Part shown: in pieces, positions 39,301-50,972 of the stretch
Layout: every line of letters begins with the position of its first letter
Position numbering within the stretch: the stretch's first letter is position 1
Source of the DNA: Syngnathus acus
Lineage: Eukaryota > Chordata > Actinopteri > Syngnathiformes > Syngnathidae
Reading direction: 5' to 3'
Assembly: GCF_901709675.1 (NCBI RefSeq)
Contig: NC_051106.1
Span: 10,116,001 to 10,180,000 of the forward strand
DNA length: 64,000 nt
The notes under the pieces: model-generated
The model's database searches: none
What the model was told of the DNA's origin: nothing
The model's input: the letters and a program-made list of their open reading frames with translations, nothing else
Program-made: the position numbers and the translations under genes

Positions 39301-42300
39301 TTAGGCTTTAAAGCAAGGCTTAGGGCTTCAAACTAGGGTTAGGGCTTCAAAGTACCAAGAAAAAAAAATCCCTTTTTAAAATTCCAGAATAAGAACATGT
39401 GTCTGTCTATAGGTGCCCTGTGGCTAGTATTGTGCGCCAACTCCAATCGATTCCTCCAAATGTGTTTTGTTGTTACAGTCCAATCTAGAATAGTGCTCAG
39501 TGGCACACTCAGTTTATTGTACAATCCAAAACATGACTTGTTTGAAGGAGGGAAAAAAAAATAAAAAATCACAGCATGGTCGGTCGGCAATAATGTTTTA
39601 TTTCCTGAACCAGTCAATCAGAGAGCTCATAAAAAAAAATTTTAAAAAAAAAGGTTCACGCTCACGTTTGCTGCGGGGCTGGCTGGCTGGTGGCACACAT
39701 GCTAAGCACACGTGCCTGCTGTGCTGCTGGATCAAAGGAGCATTATTACTTATTCAAACACGACTCACACTCAGTTTAAACGGAAAATATTGACAATCTC
39801 TCCAGATGGGAAGCTTTCCATGAACAGCAGACTATCAAGATAAAAGATTTGTCAAGGCAGTCGCTTTACTGTTCTTGAGATTTACTTGGATTGTCCTATC
39901 AATGAGTCGTTTGTAGTTGGGTTTTGTATTTGCCATTCCGGAGGGAATGAACTTTAAAAAAAGAAAACAGCATGTGCAAGTTGTGCATATTGCTGCTTCT
40001 TTGCGACATCCCTTTAGACACAACACAAAGATTCGAAATAAACAAACTAGAAAGGCTAAACATCATTTATTGATGGCACACTGAATATTTCAAACAGCAT
40101 TTGAATGCTTTATTTGAGTTTTTTGAGCTAGGTGTGGAGCCTTGGCATGATTCTCTTTTTCTTCCCTTGTTGGGCAAATTTGAGAAAGGTGTCTCCCTAT
40201 AACCCCATATGTTAAATACAAGAAGAGGAAGGTAGATTTGATCACAACCAAATGGAGAAGGGAATGGTAAATCCTGACCTGGAGCAAAGCTGGTCTTCCC
40301 GTAGAAGTGGACCACGCCGGTTCTCTGGCCAACGACCAGCACCCTGTCCCCTGGGCGCATCTCCGCCCCCACACACACAGAGCTGCTAGCTGAAGGAGTC
40401 CGGCTTCTATAACCTGGCAAGGAAATGGGGAGGTCAGAGAGGTCAAAGTATTGCACTGCTTATTGGATTCACAGTGATGAAATGATTCCTGCCTGCTGTA
40501 GAATCTGCAGCCATTCCGGAAGCGGAGCGGAGGCCGGGAGCAGCTGCGGCCCAGGAACTAGAAGAAATATGTTCCCGTTGTTGCCTGGCAGCAAGACGTT
40601 GCCTGTGAAAGGGATGAGGTCGAGGACGGCGTCCGTGACGAGATTCCAGCGAGGAAGACGAAGAAGAGAGTGATTGAGAGAGACCACCTGCGAATCGATG
40701 ACAAATAAATGAGTGAACGGAAAGGGCAACAAAAATGTCAGACGGATTCTGAAAAATGCAGAACATTTTATGAGGCAGCAACTAAGCCCGGAAATATTTG
40801 ATCTGCATTCATCAGTGTGCACGTGCTCAGAATATATACATTTCAATACCACCCGACTGGGTTCAAATAAAATAAATGAACGTGCGTGAACGACGCTATC
40901 TACATCGTTTTAAGTGCAAGATGAATAATTCATAACAATTGTTTCTAATGAACTGGATCCATACGGTAGACACGGCACAAAGCCATGCACGGGTAAGAAA
41001 CATGCAAGAATGTGAAAACATTTGGTGACATTTGGCATTGCGTATTTTCATGCCACTGAGATTTGCTTTAGGCACTCTGCAACACGGGATTTAGCTAACC
41101 CGAACCTAACCTTAAGCCTCCCAGAACCACAGCTGAAATAGCAACAGTGTGTGGTTCCGCTGGCTCCAGGATGAGAGACAGTGGCCGGGCCGGGATCAAG
41201 CTGGCAGTATTGTTAAGCTGCTAAATCGCAAAAACTCAGGTGGCACTGAGAGTCTGGACTGTAAATGTCTAACAAAAGCCCTGAGAAAGTTTGCTCATAA
41301 ATTAGTCTGCTTCCTGGGGAGTAAGGAGGTGCTGACAGACACGCACAACCTCACATTTCTTGCACGATGCCACACTCACACTCTCACACACACACACCTT
41401 GTGATGAATTGCCGCCAAGACTATTCAGCCTGTCTATGCCCCGGTTATTAAACTCTACTTAATTGGACTATCAATCACAGCATTCCATTGGCTACTCTAA
41501 GGTCCACAATTCCAGTCACGTAAAGATCAATCAGCCACCAAAACCACTGAATATTACCCCTGGACAATAAATCTGTAAACCCCAGATGGCCCACAAAGCA
41601 CAAAAACCCACTCAGATAAGTTTCAACTATATTCTCAGGTCACCGGACTACTTCACAGGCCGGGAGACGAGAGCGCCGACCGAGCTAATGCCGCTAATCC
41701 AATTGATGCACCCACTGTCCTGTCGGTGCCAACCTGCCTATCAACATAATCTTAATAGATTGACGTCGTCATTTATCCTATGCAGGGTCACAGCCCCCAG
41801 TTGGACAGGTGAAGGTTCCAGAGAGGACGGACATCAAGAACATATCCCAGATGGATTTTATTAGGGCAGCAGACAATTGCAACTTCAGCACTGGACAGCG
41901 CTGTGCAGTGTCAAATCCAGTGCTCATGGCACCTACAAAGCACTTAATGAGAGGACAGTCGGTGACGATATTGGATCACGGGGTCCTTGTACGGCAATTA
42001 CCAAAAGAACAAGAGAGACTTGTCATTCCACATAGTACGTAAGCACAGATGCCTCAGCCGTCACGGCACGGCACACTCCAATGTGGATTTGGGATCGTTG
42101 GAAAACTCAATTCAATTTTTCAAGGAAATAGCACCTTTAAAGGTTCAACATGCTGTCATGCATGAAGTATGAAGAGACATTAGCACCTCAAACATCAACT
42201 CCACGGGCATGTTTGATTTTCCATTTGCGGGGTTATTTGTTTTTGGGATGACACTGCCGAGTACCGGTGAAGGCGAAGAGGACCCTGTGATGACAACCGT

Positions 42301-44814
42301 AAAAGCAGAAATCGACGTAGCGGGAGCAGTTCAAAAAAGCGATTAGAAGTTGACAATGATAGCAAAAGAAGTATCAGCGAAAACTCCGAAATCTCCTTCT
42401 CCACTTCCCCACCTGTCACTCATCATCCAAGTTAAGACTGAGAAAACAGATTTTGTTTTTTTTTTTAACCTTTGAGAATTGTTACTCATCGTTTGGGTTG
42501 GTACAAGTTTAATGATGGCAGCAGCTTAACCCAGTTATCATGATTTCTCAAGAGATAAAGCAGCAGGCCCAACAAAAAAACGATATTTTGTTGGCCCGCA
42601 CGCCACTTCCTTTTAAACAATTCTTTTGTAATGATCCCTTTTACTGTATATGTCAGCGAGGCTCTGCAGCTGCAAGGAAGATTTTTTTTTTTCTCTCTCT
42701 CAAAGCAATGCAGTTAATGTGGAACAGAGGCTGATTAACAACACTCCTGTCATGTTGAGTATATCATCCCCACAATAATGAGAAGCTTGCTGCTGCTGCT
42801 GCTCCTGTTATGTTGCTGCTGCTGCTCCTGCTATGTTGCTGCTCCTGCTGCTGCTGCTGCTCCTGCTATGTTGCGGCTGCTGCTGCTACTGCTGCTCCTG
42901 CTGCTGCTGCAGTCCTTCACTTTATGTCCCAAAGCACTCAAGTGACAGCACTAAAGAGTTATTTCTTCAGCTATCAGAATATTAGCTCATCATTTATTGA
43001 TCGGATTGCAGTTGCCATGAGATGTTTTTGGTGGTTGCAGTTATTTGGATTTTACATGACGCCAGGGGGTCTTCCGATAAGAAATACGCGTGCAACAAGA
43101 TACTATTATTATTTACTTTCCCCTAATAAGAAGCTCTGAAACATCAAGCTTTTCTTCGCAGTTGCATCATCATCATCATCCCCAAGACATGTTTTAGAAG
43201 AAGGAATATTTGGAAATTGTATTCAGGAACAAATGAAAGTAAAAACGACATTACAAATACTTCCACAACTGAGTGACGATTAATGCTGATATGTACCATT
43301 TCTTAATGTCATGTTTTTTTGTTTTCAACTCCGTGTGCAGGTTTTGAGTCCACTTTGTTCGACTCGAATGAAAAAGCCAACTGTCTGACAATTGTTTATC
43401 TTTGTTCGACCTAGTCAATCAAGATTATTTATTGAAATCCATACAAACAAGTCTGACGAGATTCATTTGGACATCCGCTGTAGAACAGCAAAAGGCTCAA
43501 GCGAATGGAGCATCAATCCGTTGACAGGGAGATAATGCGCCTTAACTTACATACCTAAACGTGTGTTACTCTTGGGAGGAACGGCGGCGGCGGCGGCGGA
43601 CAGGTCTATGTGCCGATGGCGTGCCAGTGTCGACACCTTGTTGCCACTTGTAAATCTTTCCAAAGCTTTGCTTATCTTGGAGAGAGGAGCAAATACTCCT
43701 GTTGACAAAAAAGGAGGAACATAAAAATCAATGACTAGTAGTACTTTGTCTTGTTAATGAATGACGAGACTGATTGAATCATTGAAGACAAGAGCCTTGC
43801 AAAAACCGACTCAAAATAATGAAAGGATGGCAAGTACAAGAAGGAAGTGATGTTGTGCTTTGACCTACCATGTTTGAGCTGACAGGTGAAATACTGAACG
43901 CCTGCTACAGAGCCATCGTTTTTGCCCTCGGGTTTGTCGAGCACGACTCCGGCCCAGAGACCGCCGGAGAACTCCGTGTTGCCGCAAAATTGCAGGGTTC
44001 CAACCTGTAATGGTAAAAAGAAAAGTCATTTATCAAGCTCACTGCAGCCAACAAACTGCTCCATGAAAAGAGCATAACGTGCAAAAGCATTGAAAGAAAG
44101 AAAGAAAGAAAATAAAGATGGTTACTTTGAAGAGGAGCAAATGTACATCCTCACCTTGTGTTCATACACAATTTGATTTCAACAAATGGCTTAGCTCTCA
44201 CTTTGATCACAATGCTTTTTTAACTTGAGAACCCGCACATTGTTAATAGAGGCAAAGCCAATTTAGAGGATTTTTTCTTTTTTTTCTTTTTTTTTTTTTT
44301 TACAGAGTCAAGACGGAGATTGGTTCATTCATTTGCAAATGAGTTTGAATCGAGGCCAAAGTTGGGTCAACGCAGACCTAGAACAGCGGCTGATCCAATT
44401 CTACCTTCTTCCAATTCCTTCTACTGCCCCTGGGTGCAATAAGGTGGAGATGAGATAAGAGTAAAGAAGTGAAAAAAGATATGGCCCAGAAAGAAAACAA
44501 ACTGTTAGTGATCTCAGGCTGCTTTTATTCTCAGAACAGCCAATCTAACAATGGCTCACTCTTTTGAAGAAAGGAGTAGTTTGGTATTGTGAGAAACAAA
44601 CAATTATTTCATACCAAATAAGCAATCTGGTCCATTTGATCTTAAAAAAGTGACATGCTATTCTTTTTTAGCGAAATGTTTGAAATTTCGAAATAAACTA
44701 AACCAAAATATTGAATTATGACTTACCATTATTCAACTACAGCATTTTATTTCAGCCATGACTCAATCACTAAAACTAGGAAATGTTTGTTTTCTTTGCA
44801 CCCCACTGGAGTGA

Positions 44815-44846
<32 letters not shown>

Positions 44847-47449
44847 CTTGCGTCCAGCTATCACCACACGGTCACCGAGTGCGATTCCGAGAGAGGCGAG
44901 CTTTAGCCTGGCTTTTTCAGAAAGAGCGGGAGGGGTCTGCACTTGCGACGCTAAAGGCAACGAGGTGGGCTGCGGCAAAGCCTCTCGCAGTAAACGCCGC
45001 AACTCTTTGGCCAGGGCGGCGGCATCTGCCATCTCTGGGGGCATGTTGAGGGGATCAGGAACAACATCGGCTGGGTACTGGCCTTTATCGTCCTGTAATA
45101 ACACACCGCAAAAATGGAATTAGGACAGAAAATGTTCAAGCACATGCATCATTTTGTGTATTAAGAAAAATCTGGATCATCTCGTTGATTGAATTTGGAT
45201 CATGTCAGAGAAGTATAGTGCTTTGGTGACACCCAGTGGACAGTTGCTGCATGTACCTCAGTGTTAGATACATACAAAGCCTGCAAAGAACGCTTAAGGG
45301 ACTCCCAGACTGTTAAAAAAAATGTAGGAGTATGATAAAACTGCAGGAACTTGGCCTCAATTCAAGCGTGTGGCGGAAATCAGACACGACTTAACGCCTC
45401 ATGCTGGGAGTCTCGGCTAAAGCACAGGAATAATATGGGGGGGGGGGGGGGGGGGGGAATAAAAATTCATGACTTACCTTGTCAAGAACCTCAAACTGGA
45501 TCGACGATTCACTTTCCCGTAAAGCTCTCAACATAACAATGAAGTGAAGTGAAAACTACCAAAAAGACTCAAGGCAGTATACGCCTGAGGGAAAAGGTGC
45601 TCAATTCGCCTCCATTCCAAAACGACGCAAAAGGTGCTTTAGTCTGTGTGTGCCCTGCAATTTCTCAAGCATAGAGGATATGCACGATATAAACGGATGG
45701 ACGTCTTTGTCATGAAGCCGCAAATTCATGTTGGGGCAGACTGTTTCATCAAAAAGTGAATACTGCTTTTCCCATTTCCACTGGGCACTGTATTGAATGA
45801 ATGATGACTGTTCTGTACTGTTGCATAAAAAAAAAAGTCGATTTTAAGAAGAAGAGATGTGGCTTACTTTGAAAGCAGGATTGGCTCCCAGCTCCAAAAG
45901 ACAGGAGACGGCTGATGTGCACAAATTGGAGGCGGCAATGTGCAAGGCGGTGCCAAAGTCAAAGTCACTACAGGTCGCATCCATGTCTTAGGAAAAGAGA
46001 AATGAGAACAACTTTGGATGATTGTTTTTACAGTATCTTTCTGGTTCCTCTACTCATCCATATTTTATATTAGCTACCAAAATTATTTGAAGTCGCCACT
46101 AATTCAAGCAGTGAGATGAAACTATGAAATTATTCATCGGTTGTGGCTAGATCACTGACTGACTTAGTTGAAAAATGCTGCTTAAAACGTTGGGGGGAAA
46201 AATGGCTAATTTCTTTGAAATACGATGATTGGAAATATTAGGTATCAATAAAGCTGCAGCCCTTTCCAAAAGTGAAACATTAAATAGGTTATTGTCAATA
46301 AGAAAAGCTGAGTACACAAGTGCACAATGTTGGCTTTTCTATTGGTGAGTCACGCTTCAACAAAATGGTGGTAAATCTCCCTGGCATCCATCCGGAGAGG
46401 AAACAACCTGTCAGCCTGCCTCGCTCGCTCGGTCGGGGCAGCTGTGGCTTACCACCACCACACTGTGAACGCGAGTACCATCGTGAAGCGTCTTTGAGTG
46501 TGGCTATCCTTATAGGGCAAGCCTCGGCTTACCTCCAGGCTGAGAGGCCTGCGCGACCACGCCAATAAGCTGGGGCACATCAAAGTAGGCAGCGTAATGC
46601 AAGGCCCTCATGTTTGTCCAGCGGGAGCGGAGGTTTGGATCGGCTCCCAGCGCCAGTAGGTGGCGGGCAAAACCAGCCGCTCTATCTGCATCACCTAAAC
46701 AACAAAACAATGACATGCATGAGAAAAAGGCACTCTACATTTGATGAACATTTGTCAATACTAACCGATGCCCGGGGCCCCGGCTTTGCAGCAATAGTGC
46801 AGAAGGCTCATGTCTGTCAGACCATCTCGATCATTTACGCCACAACCTCTGTTAAGGATCTGTGCAAAAAAATAAGGAAACATACAAATGTCAGACAGTA
46901 GTGGGGGGGGGTGCATTGATTCCGGGTGGTGCAATGGGGAAAAAGGGCTGACAACATCACCTCATTGCCAATCAGATCAATGTTCTTCTGAACCTGGGGA
47001 ACCCATTGCCTAAGGACAGCAAAGAGTTCCGGTATGGTGGTGCTGGGCTCTTGCAGAACCTCCCTGCACTGCTGCTCGCTGGGGTCGAAGAAGGAGAATT
47101 CTGACAATGCACAAACGCAGACAATAATCAGGAGCAATTCCCTTGCAGATGCAAACCACCAATTCTCTATCTATGCAGCAACGTTAAATTCCATCTGTGT
47201 ACATCCACATTATAGTACCTTGAGATTATAATCTGGGAATACATTTGGATTTGTGAAATAATATGAATGAATATACATTGCAAAAGCTTATGGTGAGTGT
47301 GTGCATTCACGCATGTCCTCACCACAGTGGTCAGGCATTGGTGCAGAGGCCACCTGGTGGATGACCGGCCGCTGATGGGGAGAAATTGGAGTAAAGCAGT
47401 CCAGGGAAGCATCTTCCTCCACAGGCTCTAAAACATCCTCCTTTGTCAT
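36348..47449 (-). CDS. clip4: CAP-Gly domain-containing linker protein 4
   Basis: Microtubule-associated linker protein. Fourteen coding exons join in phase: 47449-47323, 47100-46961, 46859-46766, 46694-46533, 45986-45868, 45092-44847, 44004-43869, 43698-43555, 40687-40493, 40413-40279, 39043-38920, 37078-37011, 36917-36839 and 36705-36348. They give about 708 residues, close to human (705). Order: N-terminal EFSFFDP segment, ankyrin repeats ([39 protein letters not shown]), then three CAP-Gly domains. Each CAP-Gly domain has a GKNDGSV core (about 43920, 39000, 36475). The protein ends [20 protein letters not shown]. The exon at 43555-43698 has five or more Ala codons. The intron at 40492-40414 appears to use a GC donor, and the acceptor before 36705 is weak. 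Confidence 0.94.
39301..39352. repeat. Isolated fragment resembling the 25-29 kb telomere-like units
   Basis: About 50 bp containing aagcaaggcttagggcttc and aaactagggttagggcttc. This matches the order aaccaaggttagggtttc then aaactagggttagggtttc within the main array, with g/t changes. It lies in a clip4 intron 10 kb away, with no tandem copy beside it. Confidence 0.65.
40788..43554 (-). other. Large clip4 intron
   Basis: Intron between the first CAP-Gly exons and the Ser-rich linker exon (true limits 40688-43554). Apart from the CTG-rich minisatellite listed separately I see no gene or array. Confidence 0.6.
42787..42912. repeat. CTG-rich minisatellite
   Basis: Interrupted CTG triplets with recurring ctcctgctatgttg units over about 125 bp, in the large clip4 intron. 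On the transcribed strand it reads as CAG. The interruptions (ctc, tatgtt, cgg) should make it more stable than a pure triplet run. Confidence 0.85.
44818..44844. repeat. AC microsatellite abutting a clip4 splice donor
   Basis: About 12 AC units end two or three bases from the GT donor of the clip4 exon 44847-45092. On the transcript the donor is followed at once by a TG repeat. Confidence 0.9.
45437..45457. repeat. 21-base G run
   Basis: Uninterrupted G tract in a clip4 intron (a C tract on the transcribed strand). Runs of this kind are prone to sequencing error, so the exact length is uncertain. Confidence 0.85.
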
Positions 47450-48881
47450 CTCCTGCACAGGGCCAGTGGCTAGGACAATTCAATAAGACCTATTCTTAGA
47501 ACCTAAATGGGTCTAATCTCAAGAAAGCAAAGACATTACTTACCAGTGGGACAGTAGCAGAAGATAATATGGTCCCTTCAGAATAACATTGCGACTTCCG
47601 GGTTTATATTTGAACAGTACGCAGAAATTGACAGAATAACTAACGGCCCATTGAAATGTTGCATTGAAAGGGCTGCCAAGACAAACAAAACAACCAGCAA
47701 CACGAGACGTCCACCTCAGATTAAATGCCACTAATCCTTTGACAATCTGCTCCATCTGCAGCCTGCTCTTTTCAAAATTTCCGGTGTCTGCACTCGTGAC
47801 GGTCCATGTCTCGACTGTCACTCTCACCCCCCCCCTTATTATGCACTGTGACCCTGCTGCCAATTAATGCCAAAGGTCAACTGCAATGAAGCTGTGTAGT
47901 GGGACCGGGTTAATCATGCATGGACAAAGGTAGCGAGGGGATTACGAGGGCAGAACACACTTCAGATACAACAATTGTCTCTTTCTGGACACTTACACAA
48001 GGTGTACCTGAGCATCCCTTCTGAATAATATCTTTGAGAAAAGAAACAGTCAAATTCGCAGCAGGTGCAACCCCGGGATTCTCGATTCTGGGGAATTGTA
48101 CTATGTCAAAACCTTTTCTTTTTTTTTTTCATGCAGCAAGACTCGCTTCTCATTTGCCATCCTGACATGTTTTCACCTGATCAAAACCTTGAGACTAGTG
48201 CAGCTCCACCAAACTCTAGACTTTTCTTAATTTCTTCATATACAGTCCATTTAGCTGCAAATCCAAATGCATTCATGACATTTACAGCCCCGAAGTAAGC
48301 AGACGTTTATTTTCACATTTTCGAGTCAAATGTTTGTCATGTGTCCTGTCAAACGTCACACGTGTTAGCGGATGCTGCACGTAAACATAAGCGGGCTAGC
48401 AGGATGTCCGTTATGCATGATGCCGCATCTTTATTTAAATACGAGTTAATAATAACATATAGCAAATCGATTTAAAAAAATAACTAAATAAGCGACTAGA
48501 ACTGCATCGATTTTGCACCTGATGTAAAGTCGAGCTCTTATATCGAGCCAATCGTTCAAAAACATCTAAATAGACACAGAGAGAACAAAAGAGTGACTCC
48601 ATACTATAGGGGAAAAAAACGTGTCGTGAAAAATCTTTCGTTTTACCTTGAAACGGTGGTGGCTTCGCTCATATGAAATGTCTAGCACGGGAAATCACGT
48701 CACACCCCATCAATATGCCACACATATAGGAAACATCCGGGTTTTGGTGACAAGCTTCAAAATAAGACTTCAAATTGTTTCATACAGGATGTACTGCTCA
48801 CAACGGTCGCTGCTGTGCCGGATGACTTTCAGTTTAAATCATTCATCTCTCTTTCAACTTTGAATGAAGCCATTTTGTTCA
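47450..48881 (-). promoter_or_regulatory. clip4 5' UTR and probable promoter region
   Basis: The coding exon begins with an acceptor at 47452-47454, two bases before the ATG, so a non-coding exon must lie upstream. A good donor on the minus strand (CAAG|GTAAAA, exon end at 48647) suggests one ending there. No TATA or clear start site is visible. The intervening 1.2 kb holds nothing else recognisable. Confidence 0.35.
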
Positions 48882-48916
48882 ACTTTTATCGCTGAAAATT
48901 TTTCAGCGATAAAAGT
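48882..48916. repeat. Perfect 17-bp palindrome with 1-bp spacer
   Basis: Arm acttttatcgctgaaaa at 48882-48898, one t, then its exact reverse complement to 48916. It lies between the divergent genes clip4 and c2orf50. The flanks are partly symmetric too (aatgaag on the left, cttcatt on the right). It could be a tiny MITE or a transposon end junction. Confidence 0.9.
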
Positions 48917-49019
48917 GACTTCATTTTTTCAGTGAAAATGCAATGGAAAAAATACACACATCAAAAATATACTTCGTGCACAGAGTTTCACTAAATGCCA
49001 TCAGCATTTTTCTGAGTCC

Positions 49020-49085
49020 AGGGGGCTTTCCACAGCAGCTGACCTGACCTCAACCTCATTGAGAAACTCGGAGCGTCAAGCGATG
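49020..49085 (+). pseudogene. Possible Tc1-type transposase remnant
   Basis: Translation on the plus strand gives PDLNLIEKLGAS, close to the SPDLNPIE motif around the last acidic residue of Tc1-type transposases. No other part of the protein is recognisable. This could be chance. Confidence 0.25.
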
Positions 49086-49617
49086 ATGACATCTGAGGCG
49101 ATGGGAAATAGTTCACATTAAAACAGCAAATCTCAGAGGCAATTCTGACACCATGTGAATGAAGAATTTTAAACAAAAACTCTCCACACATTTTCAAGTT
49201 CAAAGGACTTTGACTTCAAGGATAGTTCCCTGAAATGTATCTTCTTATTTTTGTCATTTTTTAGGGGGTCCTTTCAACACATACCAATATAGACCTGCAA
49301 ATTCCAATTAACATACAATCATTTCAATAAAGAATATATTAATATGCAATTATTATGCATCCGTCCGTTTTGCTTTTTAATTTAACGTTACCATGATTGA
49401 CTAATGTATTGAATAGTTTCTAAACAAAAAGGTACGACTGCCTTCGCTGTTTCCCATGGAAACGTAAACACAGGCAGTGATTTGATCCGCTGGTCATCTG
49501 ACCTGAAATTACAGAGGGCCTGCCTGCGTGGCTGCCTGCCTGCCTGCCTGCCTACCTACCTACCTAGAGTGGGGCAGACTGCTCTAAATAAATCATTTAT
49601 TGTTACGCCTGCACAAA

Positions 49618-50288
49618 ATGGACTTCAACAATCTTAGACGCGCTTCATCTGCTGGCTACCGGCTACCGCAACGAGGTCGAGGAAGCAGGCCGATAGCAAA
49701 GCAAGCATCCGCGGTCAAAAGTCTGCAGAGAGGAGAAGACCCGACGCACCCGACGCGGGATGCAGACGCGAGTGATCCGGTCCAACGAGATCAAGCGTGG
49801 AAAGAAATGGTGTGGAGTGAAAGGAGAGCAGTGCTAGAATGGTGAGTTCACTTTCATCTTGCCATTATCGAGCCATGCTTGACATCAGCCATACATTTAC
49901 AGGGACAAGAATTGGAGTTTCCTGCGGAATTATGATCAGATGGTAAGTGGGTTCATTGTAACACCCAACAAACAATCATGTTTGTTGGCATTGTTCATTC
50001 TGACAGGTGTAAAAAGAAGTGAACCTGTAAGGGGTTAATACCGTTGTGGTGTTTTTCCCATGGAATTGTATTTTTGCTGCATGGTTATAGGGCGAGCTAA
50101 AGACAGAAGAACCTCCACCTGACAATTCATCGCTCTTCTCAGATTGTGCCCCCAACACAACTAACCAAATATTTGGAAACCGATTGTCGACACCGCTAGG
50201 ACGTGAAGTGATGAGACTAGACCGACTTTTATCCTGGTCTGCAGGCCATCACAAATGCAAACCGGATCCAGAGATGATGTCATGCTAG
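49618..50288 (+). CDS. C2orf50 homologue, uncharacterised protein
   Basis: Three exons join in phase: 49618-49841, 49903-49942 and 50091-50288, about 153 residues (human 162). Diagnostic stretches shared with human C2orf50 as I recall it: SSAGYRLP near the N-terminus, an acidic/basic AWKEMVWSERRAVLEW helix, NWSFLRNYDQM, LFSDCAPNTTNQIFGNRL and STPLGREVMRLDRLL. No enzyme motif, signal peptide or membrane segment is visible, and I assign no function. The start is taken at the first ATG; the upstream in-frame triplets are not ATG. Its position beside slc66a3 and rock2, in the same orientation as in human, supports the identification. Confidence 0.88.
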
Positions 50289-50972
50289 ATAAGTCACTTC
50301 ATATTTGCTCATCTTGATGCACGAGTTGAACAAGTTGGGCTATTATGATCCTCACAAACAGTTGTGTTTTGCTAGCTTTTCAACTCGCCATAACTGCTTT
50401 ATTGGTCATCAGAATGTCTTTATTGCCACACAGCTACTCCTTCTCCATGTGTGCCAAATGTTGTTCTAGGCTTTGGCATGTCTTAAGAAATCCAGAGTTT
50501 CAAATAATGATGATTGTTTGTATAGTAACAAGAGATCGTTTCAGACACTTGTGTTTGTGTTTATCCCAGTGCATTGCAATTGTCTAGTGTCACGCGTTGC
50601 ATTCCTCATTTCTTTTCTGACATTAATTTGGCATGGCCTGAATTAAATCAATCATATAATACAGTTCGTATTATGATCCATCATCTTTTGAAAATGAAGT
50701 ATGCGGATGTCAGCGCGTGATTGCGAAATGACTTGAATTTGCATAAAAGAAGCGAGAGGAGTTTGTCTTCAAAATAAAAGTATTACGTCCAAGTTCAGTC
50801 AGAATGCTATTGTATTAAACCATGGCATATTTTATTTTGAAATGTAAAGGAAATGACGCATTCCGAGAGAGCGAAAGCGCATCTACCAGTCCGTGGCATC
50901 CCCTAGCAGTTTCTGGTTGATGCTTTATGTAGGTCAGATTTAGGAATTTCCCAATTGCAACCATTAAACAAG
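50289..50972 (+). other. Spacer between c2orf50 homologue and slc66a3
   Basis: Short AT-rich interval that must contain the 3' UTR of the first gene and the promoter of the second. I see no TATA box, CpG-rich block or repeat in it. Confidence 0.5.
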
